Below, piece after piece: positions 41,792 to 50,407 of a stretch of 64,000 bases of DNA. The position numbers and the translations under genes are program-made. The stretch spans positions 3,179 to 67,178 of the forward strand of contig CAZCSP010000023.1 in the NCBI GenBank assembly GCA_964501275.1. Reading direction: 5' to 3'. A model generated the notes under the pieces. That model did no database searches. It was not told the origin of the DNA and saw nothing but the letters and a program-made list of their open reading frames with translations. Source of the DNA: 55-13 sp964501275. Its GTDB lineage: Bacteria; Armatimonadota; Fimbriimonadia; Fimbriimonadales; Fimbriimonadaceae. How positions within the stretch are numbered: position 1 is the first letter of the stretch; each line of letters starts with the position of its first letter.

Positions 41792-42520
41792 ATGCGCGTC
41801 GAACGGCTTGGGGAAAGGGCGGTGATTCTTCGGGATTTGCCTTGCGAGGCGTTTGTTTTGGCTAGAGAGCTAAACCGCTCCAGGGACAAGCGGGTGAGGT
41901 CCTTCGACTCGCAAGAAGCAATCGGCACATCTACGGAACGGATATGGCTCGCTCAGGATCACGCCGTGCTTGAGGAGGCGGTGGCGAGTTATGAGACGGT
42001 GGGGCTTTACTTCAGTCAGCCAGTCGTCGATTTAGGTGCTGTGCCGGATTGGGTTTTCTCAGAGTTAGCTCAAAGCAACCCCTCCAGTTCTCCCAAACCC
42101 AAGCTCATTGAGGTTCCCGTCTGTTACGAACTCGGTGCCGATCTGGACGACGCGGCTGAGACTCTTGAGATGACAGCCGAGGAGTTAGTCTCTCGACATC
42201 TGGAAACCGAGTACCGATGTTACGCAGTCGGGTTCTCACCTGGCTTCGCTTACCTCGGCTACCTGGACGACCGCATTGCCTCGCTTCCTCGCTTTAGTTC
42301 GCCGCGACCCCGTGTGGAATCTGGATCAGTAGGGATAACCGGGCGGCAGACGGCGGTTTATCCTTTGGCGACTCCTGGGGGTTGGAACCTGATTGGTCGG
42401 TGTCCGTTGACTTTGGTGGACGTGACGGACGGCTACTTCCCGATTGAGGCGGGAGATCGGGTGCGGTTTGTGCGGATCGATGAGGCTGAGTTTGCTCGTC
42501 GGGAGGGGGAGCGGCTGTGA
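41792..42520 (+). CDS. pxpB: 5-oxoprolinase subunit PxpB with repeat-derived insertion
   Basis: 242 aa. C-terminal cyclophilin-like carboxyltransferase CT_C_D domain: YRCYAVGFSPGFAYLGYLDD, SVGITGRQTAVYPLATPGGWNLIG. Works with PxpA and PxpC to hydrolyse 5-oxoproline with ATP. Residues about 34-60 (RVRSFDSQEAIGTS ... LAQDHAVLEE) are encoded by interspersed repeat R1 and have no counterpart in E. coli PxpB, so the repeat was inserted in frame into the N-domain. TATCCT lies 7 nt before the ATG. Confidence 0.88.
   Translation: MRVERLGERAVILRDLPCEAFVLARELNRSRDKRVRSFDSQEAIGTSTERIWLAQDHAVLEEAVASYETVGLYFSQPVVDLGAVPDWVFSELAQSNPSSSPKPKLIEVPVCYELGADLDDAAETLEMTAEELVSRHLETEYRCYAVGFSPGFAYLGYLDDRIASLPRFSSPRPRVESGSVGITGRQTAVYPLATPGGWNLIGRCPLTLVDVTDGYFPIEAGDRVRFVRIDEAEFARREGERL
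41891..41972 (+). repeat. interspersed repeat R1, copy 3, inside pxpB
   Basis: Starts CGGGTGAGGTCCTTCGACTC and ends near GGCTCGCTCAGGAT-ACGCCG with a 33-nt middle, exactly the architecture of 1403-1316. Flanks differ, so it is an insertion, kept in frame. Confidence 0.8.
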
Positions 42521-43317
42521 AGAGGATCGATCTGAATGTGGATATTGGGGAAGGGTTTCCCTATGATCGAGAGTTGCTCCAGTTTGCTACCTCGGCGAAC
42601 ATCTGCTTGGGCTTCCATGCTGGCGACCGTGAACTGACCGAGTGGACTTACTGGCACTGCGTGGATCGAGGAATTCGCAAAGGGGCTCACCCTGGCTATG
42701 CGGATCGAAAGACAATGGGCAGGGGAGCTCGTCCCGAGAACGGGCTGGACTCGGATGAGGATTGCCAAATCGTAGTGTTTTTTGAGCTTGAGTTCGACTA
42801 CCTAAAGCCCCACGGGACGCTTTACAATGAGTCTGCCAAGCCCTTGCGCCGAGGCTGGGATACGGTGACCGAGACTGTTTCGCAGGGGAGTAGCTATGAT
42901 CCGATTGCGAAACTGCTGTACGCGGAGAACATAGCGGCGGCTGAAGTCGCCCTCCTAGTGGAATCATCTCGGCGATATCGCTGTGCCTCGTTTACGGAGG
43001 AAACACCCTCAGTCATCTTACATACACCCCTCATGGGACTTCCGCACACGAACCACGAGTGGATAGCGAGCTACTGCAATGTGCAGTTTATTAGAGAAGG
43101 ATTCGCTGACCGGGCTTACCGCTCCAACGGCACCCTCGTTCCCCGCTCCGAATCCGGCGCTGTTCTGGAAGACCCCGACCAAGTCAAGGCCCAAGTTCTG
43201 AGGCTCGCCGACCAGGTGGATTCCATCTGCCTGCATGGCGACACCCCGAATTGTCTGGAGTTCGCAGAGATGGTTTACAAAACCCTCATCGACCATGGCT
43301 ACGAGGTCGGTCATTGA
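42517..43317 (+). CDS. pxpA: 5-oxoprolinase subunit PxpA (LamB/YcsF family)
   Basis: 266 aa. RIDLNVDIGEGFPYD, SANICLGFHAGD, GAHPGYADRKTMGRG, YLKPHGTLYNE and SICLHGDTPN follow the family. Sequence is more divergent than usual between about 90 and 190. Overlaps pxpB by 4 nt (GTGA) and pxpC by 4 nt (TTGA). Confidence 0.9.
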   Translation: MKRIDLNVDIGEGFPYDRELLQFATSANICLGFHAGDRELTEWTYWHCVDRGIRKGAHPGYADRKTMGRGARPENGLDSDEDCQIVVFFELEFDYLKPHGTLYNESAKPLRRGWDTVTETVSQGSSYDPIAKLLYAENIAAAEVALLVESSRRYRCASFTEETPSVILHTPLMGLPHTNHEWIASYCNVQFIREGFADRAYRSNGTLVPRSESGAVLEDPDQVKAQVLRLADQVDSICLHGDTPNCLEFAEMVYKTLIDHGYEVGH

Positions 43318-44105
43318 GTCTGCGCGTCGAGCGCGTGCTGGGCGTGGGCGGTTGGCGGGGGCCTTGCCGGGTGCCGCAGAGAAGGTTCGGCGTCCCACCC
43401 AACGGCCCTTGGGATACTGAGGCCGCCGGGTTTGTGCGCGCTCTGCTCGACCTGCCCTTCGAGAGCGAGGTCTTTGAGATTCTGCAGGGCACGGCGGAGT
43501 TTGAGGTTGAAGCAGATGGAACCTTTGCCATCGTTGGAATCGATGGGCGGGTTGACGTGAACGGCATCGTGCATCCGCTCGCCGGTCGGTTGCCTGTATG
43601 CAAGGGCGATGCCGTGCGGGTTCAGGCTCATTGCGCGTGTCTGGCGTTTCTCAGTCGTCCCCTTCCCCCCGCCAAGCTCGACTGGCATCCCGAGCGGCCC
43701 GCTTCGCTTCGTTTTCTTCCTACGGATGGGTCCTTTAACGTTCCCTCGCTTACCGTCTCCAGAGCCTTTAGTCGGGCGGGGGTTCGTTTAGAGGGTTTGC
43801 CTCCTAACAACCAGCCTGAGCGTCCCAGCGAGCCCTGTTGCGTGGGGGCGATCCAGCAGACTCCTGGCGGAGAACTGATCGTCATCGGTCCCGACGGCCC
43901 CATTATCGGAGGTTATCCCCGCCTGGGAACCGTGATCGAAGCCGATCTTCACCTGGTCCCGCGCCTCAAAATCGGCCAGGAAGTGGCCCTTGCTCCCGTG
44001 GACTTTGCCGAGGCTGGGAGCGCGGTCGGGCAACGGGGCGCGGCGTTGGCTCAACAGAAGAGTTTTCTTGCCCTGAACGACGGTTTTTCAGCTACGGATT
44101 CTTAG
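43314..44105 (+). CDS. pxpC: 5-oxoprolinase subunit PxpC
   Basis: 263 aa. Biotin-dependent carboxyltransferase-like CT_A_B domain: VPPNGPWDTEAAGFVRALL, EFEVEADGTFAIVGIDG, TPGGELIVIGPDGPIIGGYP and APVDFAEA. TTG start overlapping the pxpA stop. The last codons (SATDS and the stop) lie in block B of repeat element copy 2, so the native C-terminus was probably replaced. Completes a pxpBAC operon. Confidence 0.88.
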   Translation: MSLRVERVLGVGGWRGPCRVPQRRFGVPPNGPWDTEAAGFVRALLDLPFESEVFEILQGTAEFEVEADGTFAIVGIDGRVDVNGIVHPLAGRLPVCKGDAVRVQAHCACLAFLSRPLPPAKLDWHPERPASLRFLPTDGSFNVPSLTVSRAFSRAGVRLEGLPPNNQPERPSEPCCVGAIQQTPGGELIVIGPDGPIIGGYPRLGTVIEADLHLVPRLKIGQEVALAPVDFAEAGSAVGQRGAALAQQKSFLALNDGFSATDS

Positions 44106-44560
44106 GTTCAAATTTTCGAAAAACGCGACCAAACTCAGGTTCAAAAATCTGTAGTTGGCGCAGGTTCAACTGAACCGGGGTTTTCGTGCTTTTTTTCCTG
44201 CAAGTCACACATGGGACGGTTTTTCGGCGTTTCGGCATTGCGGTTTCTTCACCGTACCAAGGGGTTTAGTTTTGCCACAACGACGGCTGGACAACGAGGG
44301 GGCTACCTTGCAAGGGAACCACAGATGTACGCAGATTTCCGCGGATGGCTTCAGGATGTTTGAACCACAGAAGACACAGAGGGCAGCAGAAAGACGCAGA
44401 GTGGTTACCTCGATTCCTCGATTGAGGCGACGATCTGAAGACCGACTCGGTTTCCGACTTCCGATTTCCGAGCATCCCCATCTATATAGGGCGGGAGAAC
44501 GGGTTTTGTCAACCAATGATTTTTGGGATTTTCGATTGCTAGAATGCTTGATTGCTGGGT
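44089..44560 (-). repeat. two-copy non-coding element, copy 2
   Basis: Inverse copy of 13026-13446. Block B 44089-44258 and block A 44483-44560 match; the middle (44259-44482) differs and carries other dispersed modules (TTTGAACCACAGAAGACACA near 44359; 7-nt CCGNNTT units near 44450-44472). It fills most of the 518-bp gap 44106-44623. Promoter points leftward, toward the pxpC 3' end. Confidence 0.7.
44483..44512 (-). promoter_or_regulatory. strong sigma-70-type promoter in element copy 2
   Basis: TTGACA (44512-44507), 18 nt, TATATA (44488-44483), identical in form to 13071-13100. Confidence 0.6.
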
Positions 44561-44623
44561 TGGCGGCTTTGTGGGGCTTTCCCAGAAAACCGAAACGCCC
44601 TCTCATGAGGTAGTTTCACATTC

Positions 44624-46777
44624 ATGAGCTTCCGGGCGCTTTGTTACACGCTTTTGATCGCGACGGTGTCGGTGGGCATTGCCCAGAGAAACCCCTTCTC
44701 GCCTCCCCAGGCCAAGGTTCAGTACGCTCCGGACCGCACCTGCGACCTGTTGCATGTGGCGGTGGACCTCGACCTGGACTACCCCAACCGTTCCTTTACG
44801 GGCAAGTCGGTCAACACCCTTTCTCCCTTGCGCAACGGCCTCTCCGAGATCATGCTCTTTGCGGGGACGAGTTTGGAAGTGAGTTCGGTGAAGGTGAATG
44901 GGGTAGTTGCCCAATATCGGCGCGACGGCAAGCACCTGTTTATCAAAACCGGCGCCCTTGCCAAAGGCAAGCAGTTCACGGTGGAGATCGCGTATTCGGC
45001 GAAGAACAGCCGGGGTGGGGGTTTTGGCTCGGGCGGGGGCGGGTTCCATTGGATTGCGCCCAGAGACGGTGAGCCGAATCGCGTCGGCTTCTGGACTCAG
45101 GGCGAGACCGACTACAACTGCGAGTGGGCACCCACCTGGGACTACCCGAACGACCTCGCCACGAGCGAAACCCGCACCACCGTGCAAGCAGATTGGGATG
45201 TGATTGGCAACGGTGTTCTGGTCTCTACCAAGGAAAGCGCGGACAAGAAGCGGAAGACCTATCACTGGAAGATGGACCAGCCCCACGCCACCTATCTGCT
45301 GGCGATCTATGGTGGCCCGTTGGACATCAAGACCGACAAGTGGGAAGGGATCGACCTGATCTACGCCGTGCCCCGAGGCTCTGGCTACCTGATCGACAAC
45401 TCGTTTGGCGATACCAAGGATATGCTGAGCTTCTTCTCCAAGACTCTTGGCGTGAAGTATCCCTGGCCCAAGTACGCCCAGGCGGCGATGTACAACTTTG
45501 GCGGCGGCATGGAGAACGTAAGCGCCACCATCCTTGGCGAGGGCAACCTGAGCGAGGCTCGCGACGGTTTCCGCCGAATGGCCAGCCTCAACGCGCATGA
45601 GCTGGCCCACCAGTGGTTTGGCGACCTGGTGACCTGCGCCCATTGGGGGGATATCTGGCTGAACGAGAGTTTTGCCACCTATATGGACGCCGCGTACGCT
45701 GAACACAGTCGCGGACTGGCGGCCTATCAGTGGGAAATCGACGACAACAGCCGCTCCTACTTCGCCGAGGCTCGTCGGTACAAGCGACCCCTCAGCACGC
45801 GGCTTTATGCGGGTCTGGACGACGTATTCGACTCCCACGCCTATCCCAAGGGGAGCGTGATTCTGCATACGCTTCGTCGCCAGTTGGGGGATGAGGCGTT
45901 CTATGCGGGCCTCAACCATTACCTGACCAAGTGGCGGCATTCTCCGGTGGAGAGCGCCCAGCTTCGGCGTGCATTTGTCGATTCCACGGGCATCAACGTA
46001 GAACCGTTCTGGGCGCAATGGATCGATGCGCCGGGGCACCCGGTCATCAACTACTCCTGGACCTATGAGGCGGGCAAGTTGCGGGTGAATGTGAAGCAAA
46101 CCCAGGACACCTCCGCTGGGACCCCGATCTACGAAATCCCGACCAAGATCGGATACTCGGATGGCGCGGCGTTCAAGAGCCTGCCGCTCACCCTTTCCAA
46201 GGTGGAGGAGACGTTCGAGTTCGCTCTCCCGGCCAAGCCCAAGGCGGTCCTCTTGGACCCCGACCACGACTTCTTGCGCGAGATTCCAACTTTCAACTGG
46301 GCGGCCGAGGAGCTTCCGGTCATCCTCCAGCACTCGACCAACGCGCCCTATCGGCAACAGGCGATGACGATGTTGCTTCGTGACCCTTCTGATGCGAATG
46401 TTCGGCTTGTCACGGATTTGATCGCCAAGGATCGGAGCCTGGAACAGCCCGTCTTCCGCCAGTTGACGCCGCTGATTAACCTGAACAAGCCCGAGTTGCG
46501 CGGCTTTTGGATGGGCCAGTTGAACCACCCCAACATGGACCGCCAAGCCCAAGCCGTCTCCGCCCTATCACGTCTGCCCAAGGATGAGGCGACCGTTACC
46601 CGGTTCAAAACCTTAGTCAACGACCAGGCTCCCATCCAAGTGGTGGTCGGAGCGATCAACGCGCTGGCGACTTGGGACAAGGCGGGAAGCGAGGCGGTGT
46701 TCCGAAAGGCGCAAGGCATCAAGGATCGGAGAAGTCGGATCAAGCGAGCGGCGGATCAGGCGTTGGGACAAAGCTGA
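44624..46777 (+). CDS. secreted M1-family metallopeptidase (aminopeptidase N-like)
   Basis: 717 aa with signal peptide (ALCYTLLIATVSVGIAQ). GGMENVSA (GAMEN-type exopeptidase motif), zinc site HELAH at 325-329 and E348 in WLNESF. N-terminal saddle domain, catalytic domain, then a HEAT-like helical tail (VVGAINALATWDKAG). Cleaves N-terminal residues from peptides. TAGTTT lies 7 nt before the ATG. No partner gene apparent. Confidence 0.94.
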   Translation: MSFRALCYTLLIATVSVGIAQRNPFSPPQAKVQYAPDRTCDLLHVAVDLDLDYPNRSFTGKSVNTLSPLRNGLSEIMLFAGTSLEVSSVKVNGVVAQYRRDGKHLFIKTGALAKGKQFTVEIAYSAKNSRGGGFGSGGGGFHWIAPRDGEPNRVGFWTQGETDYNCEWAPTWDYPNDLATSETRTTVQADWDVIGNGVLVSTKESADKKRKTYHWKMDQPHATYLLAIYGGPLDIKTDKWEGIDLIYAVPRGSGYLIDNSFGDTKDMLSFFSKTLGVKYPWPKYAQAAMYNFGGGMENVSATILGEGNLSEARDGFRRMASLNAHELAHQWFGDLVTCAHWGDIWLNESFATYMDAAYAEHSRGLAAYQWEIDDNSRSYFAEARRYKRPLSTRLYAGLDDVFDSHAYPKGSVILHTLRRQLGDEAFYAGLNHYLTKWRHSPVESAQLRRAFVDSTGINVEPFWAQWIDAPGHPVINYSWTYEAGKLRVNVKQTQDTSAGTPIYEIPTKIGYSDGAAFKSLPLTLSKVEETFEFALPAKPKAVLLDPDHDFLREIPTFNWAAEELPVILQHSTNAPYRQQAMTMLLRDPSDANVRLVTDLIAKDRSLEQPVFRQLTPLINLNKPELRGFWMGQLNHPNMDRQAQAVSALSRLPKDEATVTRFKTLVNDQAPIQVVVGAINALATWDKAGSEAVFRKAQGIKDRRSRIKRAADQALGQS

Positions 46778-46787
46778 GAAAGGACCA

Positions 46788-46826
46788 ATGGACCGCCGAT
46801 CTCCAGATCGGCACCGCCGGTTGGTA
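46788..46826. repeat. hairpin repeat H2, copy 2
   Basis: ATGGACCGCCGATCTCCAGA then TCGGCACCGCCGGTTGG; core palindrome GCCGATCT-CC-AGATCGGC. Direct repeat of 47893-47930; the gene at 46908-47783 lies between. Confidence 0.8.
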
Positions 46827-46907
46827 TTGGGGAAGCTGGCCTCCATCCCTCAGCCCCTATGGCAGCGGCAGGGTCAGATGCAGCTACGGTCCAGAGTGTC
46901 TACTTGA

Positions 46908-47783
46908 TCACATCGAAGGCTTCTCTCTGCTAGCGAGGTATGTCATCTTGTTCGCATCGAACCAGATTTCTTCAACGGGAAGGCTCGTCGTGCGAAACAC
47001 GTAGATCGGAATGAGAACTCTTCGTTCAGCGTAGAGACGCTTTACTTCGGGTTTTTGATAGTCTCCCTCGGGCCAATCTACAAGTTCCAGCGTCACCTTC
47101 ACGTCGGCAACATTCAAACTCTTACCAAATGTCTTTCTTATGTATGAGGCAATTGCCTGCTTGGCGGCGCCCAGGTCTTCGGGCTTAGTAAGTGGCTTAA
47201 CCGTCGTTGGCAATGCCGCCGTCAAGCTAGAAACTACATAGCCGTCAGCACCGATCTCGATGTCGGTTATAGGTTCAGAGAGACTATAGATCGGAATCTT
47301 GGAGTCCACCTGCATCCGACATGAGACCCTGAAAACCGGAATAACTCCCCCATCCCTCGACCTGGCGGCTTTGATTTCCTTAAACGATGCCACCGGACCC
47401 AGGCCAAGGTCTCGGCAAACTTGCTTTGCCACCGCTTGCACCCGGGACTTGGCTTGGGTGGTTAAGTTTGGTAAAGGCAATCGTGCCGGGGAATCCCATC
47501 GACTCCGATTTTGCCCGATGGTGCAGATACGCGGCTGTAGGGATTCGGTGAAGTAAATCGTACCTCCTTGCCAGGTTACGCCATAGAGTCTGACGCCTCC
47601 CGATAGCTTGCTCTGCGTGATCCGGGCATCCTGAACCCGTGCCCACTTGAGCGATTTCGCGACCGCCTGTGATTTTGCGAGGAGCTTTTGCCTCATTTCC
47701 GGGGTTAGGCCCTCTGAGGCTTGATATGCCCCGTGCAAACCAGCGGCAATGGCGATACAGAACCACTTCTTCACTGCAATCAC
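46908..47783 (-). CDS. unknown secreted protein
   Basis: 291 aa from GTG 47783. Signal peptide (VKKWFCIAIAAGLHGAYQA), then two similar alpha/beta segments (LGAAKQAIASYIRKTFGKSL with preceding strands; SRVQAVAKQVCRDLGLGPVA) suggesting a PepSY-like or internally repeated fold. No family assigned firmly. TATACT (47795-47790) lies 6 nt before the GTG, a leaderless-type start; GTG at 47774 is an alternative. Flanked by direct H2 repeats. Confidence 0.6.
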   Translation of the reverse strand: MIAVKKWFCIAIAAGLHGAYQASEGLTPEMRQKLLAKSQAVAKSLKWARVQDARITQSKLSGGVRLYGVTWQGGTIYFTESLQPRICTIGQNRSRWDSPARLPLPNLTTQAKSRVQAVAKQVCRDLGLGPVASFKEIKAARSRDGGVIPVFRVSCRMQVDSKIPIYSLSEPITDIEIGADGYVVSSLTAALPTTVKPLTKPEDLGAAKQAIASYIRKTFGKSLNVADVKVTLELVDWPEGDYQKPEVKRLYAERRVLIPIYVFRTTSLPVEEIWFDANKMTYLASREKPSM

Positions 47784-47892
47784 TAATAGAGTATAGGAGG
47801 AAACATACGACGGGTCTTGAAACCTTGAATCGCCACGACAGGATAAAGGCAAGGATGCACGCCGGATCGGGCGGTGGTCCTTGAGTTTGGCC

Positions 47893-47930
47893 CATGGACC
47901 GCCGATCCCCAGATCGGCACCGCCGGTTGG
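47893..47930. repeat. hairpin repeat H2, copy 3
   Basis: Same unit as 46788-46826 with one change in the loop (CCCC for CTCC). Confidence 0.8.
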
Positions 47931-48029
47931 TTTCGCGGGGGATAGAGGTTTCTGTCGTTCCCAAACACAGCCAACGCCCCGTGCATCCCGATTGCATGTC
48001 CCTCCCCAGTCGGCGGGATATCCGACGAA

Positions 48030-49172
48030 TCATCCAGGGACGACGACTTTCCGCTTCGAGCCATAGCTCTTCCGCTTTTCCGCCGCCATCAGCACTGCGG
48101 CCTTCTCCTCCCGATAGGGGTGGCCGACTCGTTCGAAAATCTCCTTTAGGAACCGCCCGGTATGGGAAGTTTGGAGTTTGGAGTTTGGAATTTGGAATTC
48201 TGAGCGATAGGCATACGCCGCCACATCTTCCGGCGTCCCCGTTACCACCACATTCCCGCCTCCGTTGCCGCCCTCCGGCCCCATGTCGATGAGCCAGTCG
48301 GCGGTTTTGATGACGTCCAGGTTGTGCTCGATGACCAGCACGGTGTTGCCCTGCTCCACCAGCTTGTGCAAGACCGCCAGGAGGCGCTTTACGTCCTCGA
48401 AGTGCAGTCCGGTGGTGGGCTCGTCGAGGATGTAGATGGTGCGGCCAGTGGAGCGTTTGCTGAGTTCGGCGGCGAGTTTGATTCTCTGCGCCTCGCCTCC
48501 CGAGAGCGTGGTGGCGGGCTGGCCCATGCGAACGTAGCCGAGGCCGACCTGCTCCAGAGTCTCCAGCTTCCGATAAATCTTGGGGATCGGCTTGAAGAAC
48601 TCGCAGGCTTCCTCGATGGTCATCTCCAAGACCTCGCTGATGTTCTTGCCCTTGTATTTGACCTCCAGCGTCTCGCGGTTGTAGCGCTTGCCTTTACAGA
48701 CCTCGCAGGGGACGTACACGTCGGGCAGGAAGTGCATCTCGATCTTGATGATCCCATCCCCCCGGCAAGCCTCGCACCGCCCGCCTTTCACGTTGAAACT
48801 GAATCGCCCGTTCTTGTAACCCCGAATCTTGGCGTCCGGCGTCATGGCAAATAGCTCCCGGATCATATCGAAGGTTCCGGTGTAGGTGGCGGGGTTGGAG
48901 CGGGGGGTGCGGCCGATCGGGGATTGGTCGATGTCGATCACCTTGTCGAAGACATCGAGCCCTTCGATGGCGTCGTGAGGCGACCACACGGTGCGCGTCC
49001 CGTGCATCTCGAACATCAGTCGGGGGAAGAGCGTGTCCTGGATAAGCGTGGATTTCCCGCTCCCGGAGACGCCGGTGACGCAGGTGAATAGGCCGACCGG
49101 AATGGCCACATCGACGTTCTTCAGATTATTCCCACGAGCCCCACGCAGGACGATCCAGCCGGGCGAAGACAT
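48030..49172 (-). CDS. uvrA: UvrA C-terminal half (second ATPase module) as a separate gene
   Basis: 380 aa. Starts MSSPGWIVLRGARGNNLKNV, equal to the point in full UvrA where module II begins. Walker A GVSGSGKST (34-42), zinc module C133-x2-C136-x19-C156-x2-C159, signature LSGGEAQR (223-230), Walker B YILDEPTTGL. The N-terminal half is 12.8 kb upstream at 61969-63828 on the same strand. Own start: TATACT 9 nt before ATG. Residues about 321-334 (YRSEFQIPNSKLQT) are encoded by a 7-nt repeat inserted before the conserved SHTGRFLK. Confidence 0.9.
   Translation of the reverse strand: MSSPGWIVLRGARGNNLKNVDVAIPVGLFTCVTGVSGSGKSTLIQDTLFPRLMFEMHGTRTVWSPHDAIEGLDVFDKVIDIDQSPIGRTPRSNPATYTGTFDMIRELFAMTPDAKIRGYKNGRFSFNVKGGRCEACRGDGIIKIEMHFLPDVYVPCEVCKGKRYNRETLEVKYKGKNISEVLEMTIEEACEFFKPIPKIYRKLETLEQVGLGYVRMGQPATTLSGGEAQRIKLAAELSKRSTGRTIYILDEPTTGLHFEDVKRLLAVLHKLVEQGNTVLVIEHNLDVIKTADWLIDMGPEGGNGGGNVVVTGTPEDVAAYAYRSEFQIPNSKLQTSHTGRFLKEIFERVGHPYREEKAAVLMAAEKRKSYGSKRKVVVPG
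48166..48203. repeat. heptamer repeat inside the UvrA C-half
   Basis: Units AGTTTGG, AGTTTGG, AGTTTGG, AATTTGG, AATTCTG on the plus strand. Read on the minus strand they encode SEFQIPNSKLQ. A short relative is at 26659-26673. Confidence 0.85.
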
Positions 49173-49187
49173 GTGGACACTAGTATA
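49173..49187 (-). promoter_or_regulatory. -10 box of leaderless-type start for the UvrA C-half
   Basis: TATACT (49187-49182), 9 nt, then ATG at 49172. No ribosome site. Shows the C-half has its own transcription signal. Confidence 0.5.
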
Positions 49188-49268
49188 TCTGATGTGTTAT
49201 CGCCCGGTGAATACTTTGCCGCGAATCGCCATAATATCTTAAAGTCTTGCGTAGATAGGGTTATCAAC

Positions 49269-49472
49269 ATGGCTAGCGACATCCAACGACTTGAGCAGGA
49301 GGTGCAGAAGTTGAACTCCTCAGAACTGGCGCGATTCGCCTCGTGGTTCAACGAATACCGGCATTCCATGTGGGATGCCCAGATTGAGGCTGACTCTCTT
49401 TCTGGCAAGCTGGACGATTTACGCAATGAAGCCCTTCAGGCTAGAGCCAATGGTCAGCTAAAGAAACTCTAG
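49269..49472 (+). CDS. putative antitoxin of a RelE/ParE-type pair
   Basis: 67 aa. MASDIQRLEQEVQKLNSSEL then ARFASWFNEYRHSMWDAQIE resembles small antitoxins paired with RelE/ParE toxins; the acidic, helical C-half (ADSLSGKLDDLRNEALQARA) would wrap the toxin. ATG 49269 chosen; the upstream frame is promoter DNA. The toxin ATG is 2 nt after its stop. Confidence 0.7.
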   Translation: MASDIQRLEQEVQKLNSSELARFASWFNEYRHSMWDAQIEADSLSGKLDDLRNEALQARANGQLKKL

Positions 49473-49474
49473 AA

Positions 49475-49732
49475 ATGGGTGCTAGTCACTTCACAACGCC
49501 CCGTTTTTGGGAGGGCTACAATGCGCTCCCGCAAGAAATTCGCGTCTTGGCTGATAAGAATTTCGAACTGTTGAAATCCGACCCTAAGCATCCATCGCTG
49601 CACTTCAAAAAGCTAGGCCTCGATTGGTCGGTTCGGGTGGGGATGGACTATCGCGCCCTTGCTATGGAATCGGACGAAGGCTTCACTTGGTATTGGATTG
49701 GCACGCACGCAGAGTATGACCGCCTGATCTAG
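49475..49732 (+). CDS. putative RelE/ParE-superfamily toxin
   Basis: 85 aa. FWEGYNALPQEIRVLADKNF, KHPSLHFKKLGLDWSVRVGM, DYRALAMESDEGFTWYWIGT and ending HAEYDRLI fit the RelE/ParE fold of ribosome- or gyrase-targeting toxins. Paired with the gene just upstream. Confidence 0.75.
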   Translation: MGASHFTTPRFWEGYNALPQEIRVLADKNFELLKSDPKHPSLHFKKLGLDWSVRVGMDYRALAMESDEGFTWYWIGTHAEYDRLI

Positions 49733-49783
49733 CCCGGTGATCCAGCTAGGCGAGGATATGCTGACCCTGGAATTTGACCCAGC

Positions 49784-50407
49784 CTACTTCCCTTGCTTTC
49801 TAACTTGAGCCTTGCGGTCTTGGAGGAGAATGGAATGCCGCTTCTGCCAGTGCTTCTCGTAAATTTCCCGCCAGCGACAGCGCCCAAATCTCTCACCCGT
49901 CATTCGGCTCATGGCAAGCACGAAGTTGGCGGTGGCAATGAACTGGTCTTCGCTGAACTCCGACCAGTAGTGGCCTGTGCGATCAAAAGTGAATTCGAAG
50001 TAACCCAACTCGTGGTTACGCTCCCGAAGAGCCTTTGTCATAGCGGCTGCTGCATAGTAACGGAATCCATGAGGGTCGAAGAATGACCATCCATCGTGGT
50101 CAGGGTTCCAAAGGGGATCGTTTGCCACGTCTTGCCAAGTCTTATCCTTATCGAGGGCTCTGGCGGCCCGACGCTCCTCAGATGTGCCATAGCCATCTAT
50201 GACTCTAAGTTCGTTCCAGGAAACCCCTTTCATCACACCTCGAAACGCGCACTCAATCTCAGCAAGCAAGCGTTCTATCTCATCATCCGTTGCGCAACGA
50301 CCCGCCACATCCTCATTGTGGAACGAAACGTCATAGGGCAAAATTGTCTGTATGGAACTCAACTTCAACTCAGAGGTTTTCAAACACACGGAGTAAAGAA
50401 AAGACAT
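49784..50407 (-). CDS. unknown protein, possibly DUF6714-like
   Basis: 207 aa from ATG 50407. A pattern of acidic helix (ATDDEIERLLAEIECAFRGV), Trp-rich strands (NPDHDGWSFFDPHGFRYYAA) and a helical end (EIYEKHWQKRHSILLQDRKA) recalls DUF6714, but I am not certain. Its start overlaps, on the other strand, the first codon of the truncated msrA copy. Role unknown. Confidence 0.5.
   Translation of the reverse strand: MSFLYSVCLKTSELKLSSIQTILPYDVSFHNEDVAGRCATDDEIERLLAEIECAFRGVMKGVSWNELRVIDGYGTSEERRAARALDKDKTWQDVANDPLWNPDHDGWSFFDPHGFRYYAAAAMTKALRERNHELGYFEFTFDRTGHYWSEFSEDQFIATANFVLAMSRMTGERFGRCRWREIYEKHWQKRHSILLQDRKAQVRKQGK

Noticed and set aside
44603..46552. Long minus-strand open frame (649 codons) opposite the M1 peptidase
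   Set aside because: Shadow of GC-rich codon use on the other strand; the plus-strand protein has complete peptidase motifs. The same applies to 1509-2750, 36727-37902 and 52528-53817.
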